64,000 nucleotides of DNA from CAVYXK01 sp963772445 (GCA_963772445.1 CAVYXK010000001.1:248001-312000); one strand, 5' to 3'. Shown: positions 27,935 through 37,449, counted from the first letter of the stretch. Program-made: numbers and translations. The notes: a model not told the origin generated them from the letters alone.

Positions 27935-28618
27935 ATGCGCATTCTAGTAGTCGAGGACGACAAGGATGTAGCCGGCTTCGTGGTGCGCGGCCTGCGCGAA
28001 GCCGGGCATGTGGTGGAGCACGCCGATAATGGCCGCGACGGGCTGTTCATGGCGGCCAGCGAGTCGTTCGACGCGGTAATCCTCGATCGCATGTTGCCTG
28101 GCGGTATCGACGGATTGCGGCTGCTGGAGACCCTGCGCGCGCAGCACAATTCCGTGCCGGTGCTGATCCTTTCAGCGCTGGCCGAGGTGGACGACCGGGT
28201 GCGGGGTCTGAAATCGGGTGGCGACGACTATCTGACCAAGCCCTTCGCTTTTGCCGAGTTGCTCGCGCGCGTCGAGGCGCTGGTGCGTCGTGGCAAGGGC
28301 GAAGGCCCCGTCACCAAGCTCGCGGTCGCCGACCTGGAACTTGACCTCCTGTCACGCCAGGTCAAGCGGGCCGGACAAAAAATCGAACTGCAGCCGCGTG
28401 AATTCAGGCTGCTCGAATACCTGATGCGCCACGCCGGGCAGGTGGTCACCCGCACTATGCTGTTGGAGGGCGTGTGGGATTATCATTTCGATCCGCAGAC
28501 CAACGTGATCGATGTGCATGTCTCGCGGCTGCGCCAGAAGGTTGATAAGCCGTTCCCGATGCCGCTGATCCACACGGTCCGCAACGCCGGCTACATGCTG
28601 CGCGCCGAAGGGACGTGA
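27935..28618 (+). CDS. OmpR-family response regulator
   Basis: A 227-aa regulator. Receiver domain with acidic pair D8/D9, phosphoacceptor D51 (VILDRMLP), S80 and K102 (YLTKPF); a C-terminal winged helix with typical LQPREFRLLEYLMRHAGQVV and DVHVSRLRQKVD. It is of the QseB/CusR-like group. The ribosome site GGAGAGGG lies just before ATG. The stop overlaps the kinase start (GTGA), a sign of coupled translation. Probably controls its own operon including the HtrA gene. Confidence 0.92.
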   Translation: MRILVVEDDKDVAGFVVRGLREAGHVVEHADNGRDGLFMAASESFDAVILDRMLPGGIDGLRLLETLRAQHNSVPVLILSALAEVDDRVRGLKSGGDDYLTKPFAFAELLARVEALVRRGKGEGPVTKLAVADLELDLLSRQVKRAGQKIELQPREFRLLEYLMRHAGQVVTRTMLLEGVWDYHFDPQTNVIDVHVSRLRQKVDKPFPMPLIHTVRNAGYMLRAEGT

Positions 28619-30054
28619 ACAGCGCGCCGGCCTTATCTGACCAGCCGGCGGATGCCGCACGCCCGCCGCTGCAACGACGGCGGGTGCTTTTTCTCAATTC
28701 GGCCGGCGTCCGTTTTGCCGCGATCTATACCGGGCTCCTGGCGATCAGCGCCGGCGCGCTGGCGATGTTTCTCTGGTGGGCTACCGCTGGGCTGCTCGAT
28801 CGCCAGGTCGAGGCCGCGATCCGCGCCGACGCTCGCAGCCTTGTGGAGCGGTGGGAAGTGGGCGGCGTGTCGGCGCTGATCGTGGCGATAGAGGACCGCC
28901 TCGCAGGCAATGTCGATGACGACGCGATCTATCTTCTAGTCGATCCGCAGATGCAGCCGATCGCCGGCAATCTGGCGAATTGGCCCGCGGCGGTGCAGCG
29001 CACCGACGGCTGGTACGAGCTTCCGGTGCAACGCGCCGGCGTTCGTTCCCTGGCGCGGGTTCAACGTTACAATCTGCCGGACGGCTATCATCTTTTGGTC
29101 GGGCGCGACGTACGCAACCGCGCTCAGCTCCGCGACCTGCTCACCGACGCCCTGCTCTGGGCGATGCTTGTCGTGGCGGTGATGGCGACCGCCGGTGGGC
29201 TGATCGTGCGCAGCCTGTTCCGCCGCACGCTGGCAAACGTTTCGGCGACTGCGAGCGCTATCGCCGCCGGCGATTTCGCCCAGCGAGTGAAACTATCAGG
29301 CCGCGGTGACGAATTTGACCAGCTCGCCGAGACGATCAACGAGATGTTGGACCGGATCGCCCGGCTGATGGATGGCGTGCGCCAGGTCTCCAACTCGATC
29401 GCCCACGACCTGCGCACGCCGATCACGCGGGCACGAACCCGCCTGGAGGATGCATCGACCCACGCCGAAACACCGGCCGAGCTACGGGCCGCAATCGAGC
29501 GCGCGATCGCTGATCTCGACGGGATCGTCGCGGTGTTTCATGCCTTGCTGCGCATCGCCGAGATCGAGGCCGGGTCTCGGCGTTCTGCGTTCAAGGATGT
29601 CGATCTGGCGCCGCTGCTCGGTGTCGTCGCCGAGCTTTACGAAGCGGTCGCTGAGGAGAAGGGAGTCCGGCTGCTTCTGGATGCGCCGCCGCACCTGCCG
29701 GCCTATGGCGATCGCGAGCTGGTCCAGCAGGCGGCCGCAAACCTGGTGGATAACGCGGTCAAGTTCTCGCCGCCCGGCAGCCAGGTCGGAATTCGTGGCG
29801 AAACCAGGCCGACGGGAGTGGCGATCGTGGTGACCGACCACGGACCCGGCATCCCCGAGCTCGATCGCAGCCGGGCCACCGAGCGCTTCTTCCGCGGCGA
29901 GACGGCGCGCAACACCCCCGGTGCCGGACTTGGCCTGGCGCTCGTCCAAGCCGTGGCGCAGCTCCACGCGGGGGAGTTGCGATTGGAAGACGCCGCGCCG
30001 GGTCTGGAAGCGACGTTGCTGCTACCCGGCGCCGACCGCGGAAGGCACACGTGA
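28615..30054 (+). CDS. Sensor histidine kinase, HAMP type
   Basis: A 479-aa membrane kinase starting at GTG, overlapping the regulator stop by 4 bases. Helices at about 33-56 and 178-202 enclose a periplasmic sensor of about 120 residues without a known domain. HAMP follows (about 203-255), then HisKA with phospho-His H264 (SIAHDLRTP) and HATPase with N box (NLVDNAVKFS), G1 (DHGPGIP), F (ERFF) and G2 (GAGLGLALV) motifs. All catalytic motifs are present. Partner of the regulator at 27935. Confidence 0.92.
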   Translation: MNSAPALSDQPADAARPPLQRRRVLFLNSAGVRFAAIYTGLLAISAGALAMFLWWATAGLLDRQVEAAIRADARSLVERWEVGGVSALIVAIEDRLAGNVDDDAIYLLVDPQMQPIAGNLANWPAAVQRTDGWYELPVQRAGVRSLARVQRYNLPDGYHLLVGRDVRNRAQLRDLLTDALLWAMLVVAVMATAGGLIVRSLFRRTLANVSATASAIAAGDFAQRVKLSGRGDEFDQLAETINEMLDRIARLMDGVRQVSNSIAHDLRTPITRARTRLEDASTHAETPAELRAAIERAIADLDGIVAVFHALLRIAEIEAGSRRSAFKDVDLAPLLGVVAELYEAVAEEKGVRLLLDAPPHLPAYGDRELVQQAAANLVDNAVKFSPPGSQVGIRGETRPTGVAIVVTDHGPGIPELDRSRATERFFRGETARNTPGAGLGLALVQAVAQLHAGELRLEDAAPGLEATLLLPGADRGRHT

Positions 30055-30113
30055 CCCCGCTTTACCGGCTTGTCACGCCTGCCCAATAGGCCGGATACGC
30101 TCAATCGGGCAAT

Positions 30114-30437
30114 GTGTCCGGCATGTCCTTGGCGGCTCGTCTCGTCTCCCTGGCCGGCTTCGCAGGCCTGGGTGTCGCGATCCTTCTTGCCTTATCCGGT
30201 CGCGGCAGCCTGTCGCCGCCCGTACGGGTCACCACTGACACACCGGCGTACTGTCAGCTCCTTCTGGAGCGGGTGCATGAGTTGGCGCGCAACGCGGCCG
30301 ATCCGCGGCGGCGGGAAGCCTCGGGCCTTGCGGATGAGGGGCGGCGGCTTTGTGCCGGCGGGGAGATCAGGGCTGGGTTGTTGCGTCTGCGTCACGCGGT
30401 CAAGCTGGTGATGGGCGGCGACAGCAAGTCGCATTGA
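30114..30437 (+). CDS. Small membrane-anchored protein at the end of the two-component operon
   Basis: A 107-aa product from GTG 30114 (or 104 aa from ATG 30123). One hydrophobic helix near residues 10-27 (LAGFAGLGVAILLALSG) followed by a soluble helical part with two Cys (YCQLLLERVHELARN, RRLCAGGEIRAGLLRLRHAV). The last segment resembles helical proteins located with sensor kinases, but I do not recognise a family. It lies 59 bases after the kinase and may be cotranscribed; a periplasmic accessory role is possible. Confidence 0.55.
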   Translation: MSGMSLAARLVSLAGFAGLGVAILLALSGRGSLSPPVRVTTDTPAYCQLLLERVHELARNAADPRRREASGLADEGRRLCAGGEIRAGLLRLRHAVKLVMGGDSKSH

Positions 30438-30452
30438 ATTGAACCTGGCGCC

Positions 30453-31598
30453 CTATTCGAACAGCGACAGATCGATAATATCCCCCATCCGATTATATCC
30501 GGCATCGCTCGGGTGCAGGTGATCGCCGCAGTCGTAGATGGGCAGCATCCGTGTGGGATGTTCGGGATCGCGCAGGCCCTGATCGAAATCGATCACTGCG
30601 TCAAACGCGCCGCCCTCCCTGATCCAGGTATTGACCGCCTGGCGGGTAGCCTCGCGGGCCGGTGTCCAGGCGCCGGGCAGGAACGTCTCGTTCTCGAACG
30701 GCGTCAGCGTGGCACCGAAAATCCTGATCCCCTTCGTATGCGCGCGCACCGCCATCTGCTGCAATCCGGCAATCATCTGCGTCGCCGTCACCTCCTCCTC
30801 GGGCTTTCCCCAGCGGTTGCGCAGGTCGTTGGTCCCCAGCATCACGATGACATGCGTCACGCCCGGCTGCGCCAGCACGTCGCGATCGAAGCGGCGCAAC
30901 CCGCTATCGCCACGCACGTCGTGCAGAATGCGATTGCCGCCGAGCCCCTGGTTCATTACGCCGAACGTGCGCCCGCCCTTGCGCGACGCCAGCCGCCGCG
31001 CGAGCTGATCGGGCCAACGACAGAACGCATCCAGCGTCGAGATGTTGGCGTCCGTCAGTGAATTGCCCAGCGCGACGATCCCATCGGTGTCGGGCTCGGC
31101 CAGCACGTCGATGCCGCACAGGAAATACCACTCGTCGCTAAGGCGACCCACAGGCATCATCTCGGCGTCGCAGAAGTTTCCTGGTGGTGAGACGTAATTC
31201 GTCTGTCTGGCGTAGCGGCCGGTCACCTGGAAGTTGGCGGGGATTTCGCCGGGCAAGAACACGCTGACCGACAGGTCCGCGAGTGCTGGCACCTCCAGCG
31301 CCACTGGATCGCTGATCAGCAACGCGCCCGCCGCGATCGTTGCCGATTCGGCGCCACCGAATTGCAGTACGTGGTCCGAGCCCGGCATGATGCCCGGACC
31401 TTGCGTCCGCAACGCGATATGCACGGCGCCGATCGGAAGGGGACGATTCCCATGCGCGTTCGACAGCCGCACGCGCAGGCTTTGTCCGCCCAGGCTGATG
31501 CGCGGGTGCATGCGCAGGGTCTGATTGCTGAATGCGACGCCCTCGGCCTGCGCGGGCGCGGCGGTCCAGGTGCCGACCCAGTGCATCTGATTCGGCAT
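30453..31598 (-). CDS. SGNH/GDSL-type hydrolase
   Basis: A 381-aa esterase-like protein. An N-terminal beta-rich region (about 1-165) precedes the SGNH domain. Block I reads ALGNSLTD with nucleophile S180 (the usual Asp before Ser is Asn), block II has GLGGNR, block III GTNDL, block V DHLHPSDAGYNRM with catalytic Asp and His. No signal peptide is evident. Likely acts on esters of carbohydrates or lipids; substrate unknown. Divergent from the FAD-oxidase remnant. Confidence 0.85.
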   Translation of the reverse strand: MPNQMHWVGTWTAAPAQAEGVAFSNQTLRMHPRISLGGQSLRVRLSNAHGNRPLPIGAVHIALRTQGPGIMPGSDHVLQFGGAESATIAAGALLISDPVALEVPALADLSVSVFLPGEIPANFQVTGRYARQTNYVSPPGNFCDAEMMPVGRLSDEWYFLCGIDVLAEPDTDGIVALGNSLTDANISTLDAFCRWPDQLARRLASRKGGRTFGVMNQGLGGNRILHDVRGDSGLRRFDRDVLAQPGVTHVIVMLGTNDLRNRWGKPEEEVTATQMIAGLQQMAVRAHTKGIRIFGATLTPFENETFLPGAWTPAREATRQAVNTWIREGGAFDAVIDFDQGLRDPEHPTRMLPIYDCGDHLHPSDAGYNRMGDIIDLSLFE

Positions 31599-31695
31599 GG
31601 CTTCATTCTCCGTGGCTGCTCCGACAGTACTCTCGGCGCCATGGTCGGCTCAACTCGCAGGTAACCACGACGCCCCCTGCGGGGACGGTTGCCCG

Positions 31696-32062
31696 ATGAA
31701 CAGAAGATGCCTGCTCGCACAGGGTGCAGCGCTTCCGTTTCTGCCCATCATCCGGCCGGACCCGGCGACATCGGCGCCAGCCGCCGGTGCGTCGGCACGC
31801 TCCGGGTTCCGCCGGGTGCGCCCATCCGACCCGGCTTGACCAAGCGCGGCAAGCTGGGAGAAGTTGAACCAGGATGTCGGCGGGCATCTGATCAAGGTCC
31901 AGCCGCTGCTCGCAGCCTGCGCGGGCTCGCCCGGCAGCGTGGCGTGCCTGGACCTGCTCAAGGCGCTGCACAACCCGGACGATGTCGGCGATCAGCCGGC
32001 GGGCACGCAGACCGTCGGCTGGGTCGATGCCTGGATGTCGGCGTCCAGTGTCTATGCGGTCA
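31696..32062 (+). pseudogene. FAD-linked oxidase (BBE type), 5' fragment
   Basis: MNRRCLLAQGAALPFLPII is a Tat-like signal; then RRVRPSDPA, a TGA at 31837-31839 where family members have Trp, and in the same frame PSAASWEKLN, GGHLIKVQPLLAACAGSPG, LLKALHNP, VGWVDAWMSASSVYAV. These are the N-terminal ~120 residues of alphaproteobacterial FAD-linked oxidases of the berberine-bridge type. Homology stops at about 32062, before the FAD-binding core. The matching C-terminus lies at 37450-37846. Confidence 0.7.
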
Positions 32063-32090
32063 GGGTTTCCATTAGCGGATACGCCAGCGT

Positions 32091-34253
32091 TCATGCCATT
32101 CCGTGCTGCCGTGCCTTCTCGATTTGTACGACCATCCACTGATGAAGCTTACCGTCGATTTCGAACTCGACTTCGTCATCCTCTTTAGCACCAAGCAAAG
32201 CTGCACCGGAAACATGTCTGATCGATATCATCCCGAGATCAGGATCATGCTTGCCCTCCGTCAAAGTCAGCACTCGAATACGTGAATTGCCATTCGCCTG
32301 GACCTGAACGCGATCGCCAATTGCGACACCAGCGGCGTCATCTTCGGCGCCCAATACGAGCGCGTCAGACATCAGGCCCGCGCTCGTCAGGGAAGTCGCA
32401 CCACGAATTCCAGCGTCCGGATGATCCGGCTTATCGGCGTCGGGAGGCGGGACAGTGCGGAATTGCGTCCACACATTCGCCGGCTGATCGAAGCCGATTG
32501 GTTTAATGCCCAGCGCCTCCAGAGCGCCTACTAGGTCATCCATGCAGGAGTCCGGATTGAGCCGGAAACTTGATCCCCAACAGCGCCAAAATCGCCACCC
32601 GACCCGTTCCATAATCCGCTGCCGGGCGAGGTCTTCAGCCCAGCGCTCCGGTCCATGATATTTGTCGCCGTCCAGCTCGATCGCAAGCCGACGATCGTCG
32701 TTACCCTCGACAACAAGGTCGATAGAATAGGGGCCCACCTTGACCTGCGGCTGCACGCGATAGCCAAGCTTGAGCAAGCGCGCGAGCACATCGCGCTCGA
32801 AGTCGGACTGACAGAGCGCCATTAGGTCACTGGCGGGCATTGCGCGGCCTTCCATCGGGTTCTTGAAATGCCGAAGAACCTTTGCCTTCAAATCGTCCGG
32901 TTTGAGCATCTCCTCCGTTACGGAGCGAAAAAGATATTCCCGGTCACGAGCGCGAGACAGGGCAACATTGAAGCGCTGCCGGAACGGTAGAGCAGTCTTT
33001 GACCTGCAGGTTTTCGGGCATTCGACCATACTGAGAAGTACGATATCGCGCTCTTTATCTTGGAATACCGCCGAGTTGCCGCAGGCGATATCATGCCGGA
33101 GATAGGTATCCTCGCCAATGCGTTCCAACAGCATCCTATGGATGAGTTGCGCCTGCCTGGCGCCAATCAGTGAAATGACGCCTATGCTACGCCCGGCCAT
33201 CCCAGAGTTGGCAACGATGCGCGCGACTTCATCGACTATCGCCTGGGCTTCCGCGCGATTGCAATGCGCCCCATCCCTGCGGCCGTGTATAACGTGAACA
33301 TCAATCAGCGGCGGCGACAATCGCTCCGATGCCTTGGGCACACGGACGGGGACAAGATCGTCGGTATAAAACTGAAAGCTGAACCGAATTATCGGCTCCA
33401 CGCAGCGAAAATGCTCTCTTAACGTAATACGGCGGCCTGGATAGCAGGCAAGCGCAAGCTCATATAGGGAGTTTCCCGGAAGCATGAGCGCACCAAATGG
33501 CTGGCCGTCCAGATAGTGCATTCGAAGAGAGCGGAGCTTTTGTTCCTCGATGAATGCCGCAGTCGGGCTGACCTGCTTATCATCGCCGACGATGAGAACC
33601 TTTCCAGCCCTCAGGAGGGTTGGCAACGCCCCGATGTCGCATTGCGAAGCTTCGTCAAAAATTACAAGGTCGAACGAGGCCAGGGTGGCCGGCAGACTTT
33701 CCGAGACCCGCCAGGTTGGCATGATCCAGCAGGGCACTGCGGCATAGGAAGACTCCATCGCATCCCGCGCATCCCTGCGAAGTCGTGAGGCGCTCTTGCC
33801 GGTGCCTTTCCCGATTTTGCGGATGGCAGTCAGGAACATCTGCAATGCCGCATCAACCCGGCGAGTGATACGCTCCTTTAATGTAAGCAAGGTTCTGAGT
33901 TGCACAACCTTGTGGAGCAGGCGCCGCATCTCGTCGTCTGCGAGACGCCGTTGCTGGTCCAGCCCACGTAGCCGGGCGCGGTCGTCAATGGTCTGTACGT
34001 ACGAGGCGATTCGCGCCCAGACCCAGGCCGCGCGCCAGTTCGGGGGCGTCCAGTCATCCTCAACACCGTGCACCGGAATTGTGCGAAGCGACTCAGCCCA
34101 CTTCGGCGCACCTGAGTTGGCTATGCTCGTCGCAACTGTTGCGATCGTATCCAGATGCGACCGCAGCGCTCGTACCCTCTTAAGCTCTCTGAGAAGCTGC
34201 GCCCACTCATCGGCTACTTGGCCGGGAGTGACGTTCCGGAAGTCCGACAACAT
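32091..34253 (-). CDS. Upf1-like SF1 helicase, C-terminal half, with nuclease-like and GreA-C-like domains
   Basis: A 720-aa frame with helicase motifs II (LVIFDEASQCD), III (VLIVGDDKQVSP), IV (LREHFRC), V-type (FQDKERDIVLLSM) and VI (RFNVALSRARD). Residues about 470-590 form a PD-(D/E)XK/Vsr-like nuclease (QSDFERDVLARLLKLGYRV, YSIDLVVEG, RLAIELDGDKYHG, WRFWRCWGSSF). The last ~85 residues resemble the GreA/GreB C-terminal domain (GDRVQVQ, GMISIRHVSGAALLGAKEDD). Motif I is absent; it lies in the overlapping upstream frame (34207-36963), so this looks like the second half of one ~1620-aa enzyme. Shown as a separate frame because translation from ATG 34253 is possible. Confidence 0.75.
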   Translation of the reverse strand: MLSDFRNVTPGQVADEWAQLLRELKRVRALRSHLDTIATVATSIANSGAPKWAESLRTIPVHGVEDDWTPPNWRAAWVWARIASYVQTIDDRARLRGLDQQRRLADDEMRRLLHKVVQLRTLLTLKERITRRVDAALQMFLTAIRKIGKGTGKSASRLRRDARDAMESSYAAVPCWIMPTWRVSESLPATLASFDLVIFDEASQCDIGALPTLLRAGKVLIVGDDKQVSPTAAFIEEQKLRSLRMHYLDGQPFGALMLPGNSLYELALACYPGRRITLREHFRCVEPIIRFSFQFYTDDLVPVRVPKASERLSPPLIDVHVIHGRRDGAHCNRAEAQAIVDEVARIVANSGMAGRSIGVISLIGARQAQLIHRMLLERIGEDTYLRHDIACGNSAVFQDKERDIVLLSMVECPKTCRSKTALPFRQRFNVALSRARDREYLFRSVTEEMLKPDDLKAKVLRHFKNPMEGRAMPASDLMALCQSDFERDVLARLLKLGYRVQPQVKVGPYSIDLVVEGNDDRRLAIELDGDKYHGPERWAEDLARQRIMERVGWRFWRCWGSSFRLNPDSCMDDLVGALEALGIKPIGFDQPANVWTQFRTVPPPDADKPDHPDAGIRGATSLTSAGLMSDALVLGAEDDAAGVAIGDRVQVQANGNSRIRVLTLTEGKHDPDLGMISIRHVSGAALLGAKEDDEVEFEIDGKLHQWMVVQIEKARQHGMA

Positions 34254-36963
34254 TGGACACGAACTCCTTCAACTCTTCCGTGACACGTCCGTTGCAGGAA
34301 GCCAGCTTGTCCTTTGTCGTATCCAGCTTCGTGCGCGCACCGTTCAAACGACAACGTAGGAGTTCTGAGCGGATGGCCTCTTCTGCCCGTTGAGCCTGAC
34401 TTATGTCATCAATGACTTGTGCCGCATCTAGCCCATAAGGAAATAGGCGGTTAATTTCCTTCCGCACGAATGGAAGATGGAGACGAATGCAGTCGGCAAT
34501 CAGGTTTGCGCTCTTAATCACTTCCAGAATGGCTCGCACGGCTTCATCTAAAGTATAGGGGACAGGCGGGAGGCGAAACTCAGGGGCGAGCGCCTCCCAC
34601 TGGGAAAGTCGCCCTCCGAACTCGTTTCTCCACGTAAGGACCTCCAATACCTTTTGCCATTGGTCCGGTCGTTGCGGGGGTCTCCCGAGCATGCGAATGG
34701 CCGCGAACGCGGTGCGTACCTCGGCCTCACCCCACGAAACAAAACCAAAGGGTCTCTGCCCGGATGCTGCCCGCTCAACTGCAGCAATCAGCTCGGCCTT
34801 CGTATGTGCATCGTCTGACGTGAGAACCGCATAGGAGGCTATTGTGGTCCGCCGTCGCATCGTGTCGCTCAACCCGGCAATCAGTGTCGATAGCGGACGC
34901 ACGGGATCAGCGTCGAAGCCGTAGCGGTTCCACGCAGCAAAGAGGTTGGCAAGCCAGGGCGCATCACGGCAGACTTCATGCACGGCGACAATTGACTTGA
35001 TTGGTACGATTAATACCTCTGCGCGAGCAAGAGCATCAGCTTCGGAAAGAGACATGACCGGCGCATCCGGCCGCCGGTCACGTTCGATGCTTGCGGCGTT
35101 AGCCAAATCCCGATGGATCGCGGCGAGCGTAGCTGCGTCGGGAAGATCGGAACTGCTGGGGAGACTGGCGCTCAAATAGTCCAAATCCACTCCCAGTGCC
35201 TTCCGGGCATCGCGCGCGGTCGCGATATCCGCATCAGTGAATTGGGGTTCCAGCGTGGGCCGGTCCATGAACCATTCAAATCGGCTTTGGTTCCGAACTA
35301 TGTGCTCGGCAAGCTCGATCGGCAGCATACCGTCCGCGCTCTTATCAGCCCCAACACGCCGGAGATGCTTCTCGGCGGAGGCTAGGAGTTCAGTATCGAT
35401 TCTGTCGATCCGGCGCTGAAGTTCGGCTATGCGCTGCTCGCTTTCGGCAATGTCGCGCCCGATCATTCTCGTGTCGAGGGAGGCGATTTTTGATGCGAGG
35501 AGGCTTACCGTTGCTTCGAGTTGCCTAAGACCCTCGCGTTCGGAGGTGAGCAGGCTGATGCTCAGATCACGAATGCCGTCAGGAATTTGATCGCGAAGCA
35601 CCGCAAGGGGACCTTCGCTCTGCGATGTGACAAGGACACGCCGACCCGTTGCGAGGTAATGGCAGATGATATTTGCGATGGTATGGGTTTTTCCAGTTCC
35701 TGGCGGACCCTGGACAACCACGCCCTCAACATCGGGGCTTTCCAAGCGTTCGATAATAGCAATTTGCTCGTCATTGAACGCTTTCGGGAAGAAATAGCGA
35801 TGATGCCGACCGTCGCTCGCTTGCACACCGGCGTTTAGCTGGCCGTCGGCGCCACCCGATTGAGCCTCTCCCCCGACCCTGATCCCTGCGACAGGCTTAA
35901 CGTAGGTAGGTTCATCGGAGGGCTCCGTTACAAGCGCCACGGCGGGACCAGGCAGGGAGTCCGAGTCTTCAATGGCCTTTTTTAGCCGATCTAGATCGGC
36001 GATGAAGAAGTTGTCAGATCGCGGCCGCGCGTAAAGAACCCATGTATCGGTGACGATAAGGCTGGAACCTGCCTCTGGGACCTTTCGATCGTCCGGAGCC
36101 GTTTGATCGGGATAGTAACGCCCAGACCGATCGAACTCTGCGCAGGCATAGCGAAGTATCGGTGCGAAAGTTTCCTTCACGAAGGGTGATAAATCTTGAT
36201 CCGGAGGAAGCTTCGCGAAGTGGTCACGTGCGAAGCGGGCAACCAAATCCGTAGCTGAATTCTCCATCGCAGCAAAAGGTTTGAGCGCCATGATCGGGTC
36301 GAGGCCGCGCGGCCGCACGAGAATGGCGCCGGTCTCGTCAAGTTCAAGTTCAACTAACTGCTCGACGATAGGATGGTCCAATTCGTGTGGAGGTACTTTC
36401 CATCGGGCGACTCCTATGCCCCAAACAATCTCAACAGGTCGATCCGCTCCTTCAAGCTTCACCGCCTGTTGAACGCTGAAGAGGCGGTCGTATATGTCGA
36501 TACTCTCTCGCCGGGGCCGTTCGGCCTGCGCCCATTCGGTCCACGTTCGAGCGATGTAATACTCAATCGTCGCTTTAACTTTTGGAAACCGTTCCAGACG
36601 GAGTCCCACATCCCGCAAGTCTTCCCCTGGTTTCGGCTTGAGCGTTTTTGTCACGTCGGCTCGATCGACGCTCCCGTCGGCTATTAGTCGCTCGGCCTCT
36701 TGTGCTGCCATGACTGTCGTTCGCAAAAACTGAACGACCGGCTCCTTGAATGGATCGCGAACGACGGTGAGCCAATCTGCGGCTTCGGGCGGCGGTTGGG
36801 GCGGATCAGTACGTCGCAGGCGATCGATTTTCAGATAAATTGGACCCTCCGCGTCGGCCACGTCATGACGGATACCGATACGATCGCGGAGATAATCTTC
36901 GTGAAGGACGATATTGTTATAGCTGGCAAGCGACCAAGCGGGCCTGTCAGCCAGCTCTTTCAA
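34207..36963 (-). CDS. Upf1-like SF1 helicase, N-terminal half
   Basis: A 918-aa frame with an N-terminal region (WSLASYNNIVLHEDYLRDRI) and a central helicase motif I (QGPPGTGKTHTIANIICHYL at about 420) with motif Ia (RVLVTSQSEG), then a long helical insertion that runs to the stop. Motifs II-VI are in the next frame, which overlaps by 47 bases. The combined span is 4873 bases (3n+1), so one inserted base within about 34207-34268 would explain the split. No ATG or GTG exists at the N-terminus; TTG 36963 is used, and the true start may be slightly upstream. Large helicase-nuclease proteins of this type occur in defence islands; function here is inferred. Confidence 0.75.
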   Translation of the reverse strand: MKELADRPAWSLASYNNIVLHEDYLRDRIGIRHDVADAEGPIYLKIDRLRRTDPPQPPPEAADWLTVVRDPFKEPVVQFLRTTVMAAQEAERLIADGSVDRADVTKTLKPKPGEDLRDVGLRLERFPKVKATIEYYIARTWTEWAQAERPRRESIDIYDRLFSVQQAVKLEGADRPVEIVWGIGVARWKVPPHELDHPIVEQLVELELDETGAILVRPRGLDPIMALKPFAAMENSATDLVARFARDHFAKLPPDQDLSPFVKETFAPILRYACAEFDRSGRYYPDQTAPDDRKVPEAGSSLIVTDTWVLYARPRSDNFFIADLDRLKKAIEDSDSLPGPAVALVTEPSDEPTYVKPVAGIRVGGEAQSGGADGQLNAGVQASDGRHHRYFFPKAFNDEQIAIIERLESPDVEGVVVQGPPGTGKTHTIANIICHYLATGRRVLVTSQSEGPLAVLRDQIPDGIRDLSISLLTSEREGLRQLEATVSLLASKIASLDTRMIGRDIAESEQRIAELQRRIDRIDTELLASAEKHLRRVGADKSADGMLPIELAEHIVRNQSRFEWFMDRPTLEPQFTDADIATARDARKALGVDLDYLSASLPSSSDLPDAATLAAIHRDLANAASIERDRRPDAPVMSLSEADALARAEVLIVPIKSIVAVHEVCRDAPWLANLFAAWNRYGFDADPVRPLSTLIAGLSDTMRRRTTIASYAVLTSDDAHTKAELIAAVERAASGQRPFGFVSWGEAEVRTAFAAIRMLGRPPQRPDQWQKVLEVLTWRNEFGGRLSQWEALAPEFRLPPVPYTLDEAVRAILEVIKSANLIADCIRLHLPFVRKEINRLFPYGLDAAQVIDDISQAQRAEEAIRSELLRCRLNGARTKLDTTKDKLASCNGRVTEELKEFVSNVVGLPERHSRPSSR

Positions 36964-37449
36964 AATACGAACGTACTCGATAAGTTGCGAGACGCTCCGT
37001 TGCGAAGGGGAAGGGCCGGCAGTAGTTGCGGGGGGCAGCTCATTGGCGTTGCATCCGTGGGGCGCTCGGCACGAAACTTACGTCGATTTGGTTTTGCCTT
37101 CCGTCTGTCTTTCCTGTCGTATCAGTTTCATCTCTCTGACGTAATAGAGGTTGCCGGGGCCCGAATTTTATCCCTTCCCTGCAATGGTGACCAGCCCTGG
37201 TTTCAGAACGGGAATTTATGAGCCTTGACGATATTTCAGGCCAGGGATAATGCCGTGCCGACGCTGCACAACCCCGGGTTGCATTAACTGGCAGCCCATA
37301 AGCTTGCTATCGCCGAACATGCGGCCCAACGGGGTAGCGGCGGGCGCATGGCTTTTTCGCAAGCTTGGTCGTCGGGCTTTGCGACCTGATACGACCCCAA
37401 CCCCGATTTTCGCCCCATTAACAGGCCGGTCATGGTGCCGGCCCCTCGC
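36964..37449. other. Right edge of the helicase island, no recognised gene
   Basis: Short frames on both strands, none with recognisable similarity. It should contain the promoter of the leftward helicase genes and the right junction with the FAD-oxidase remnant. No integrase, inverted repeat or duplicated flank was found. Confidence 0.45.
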
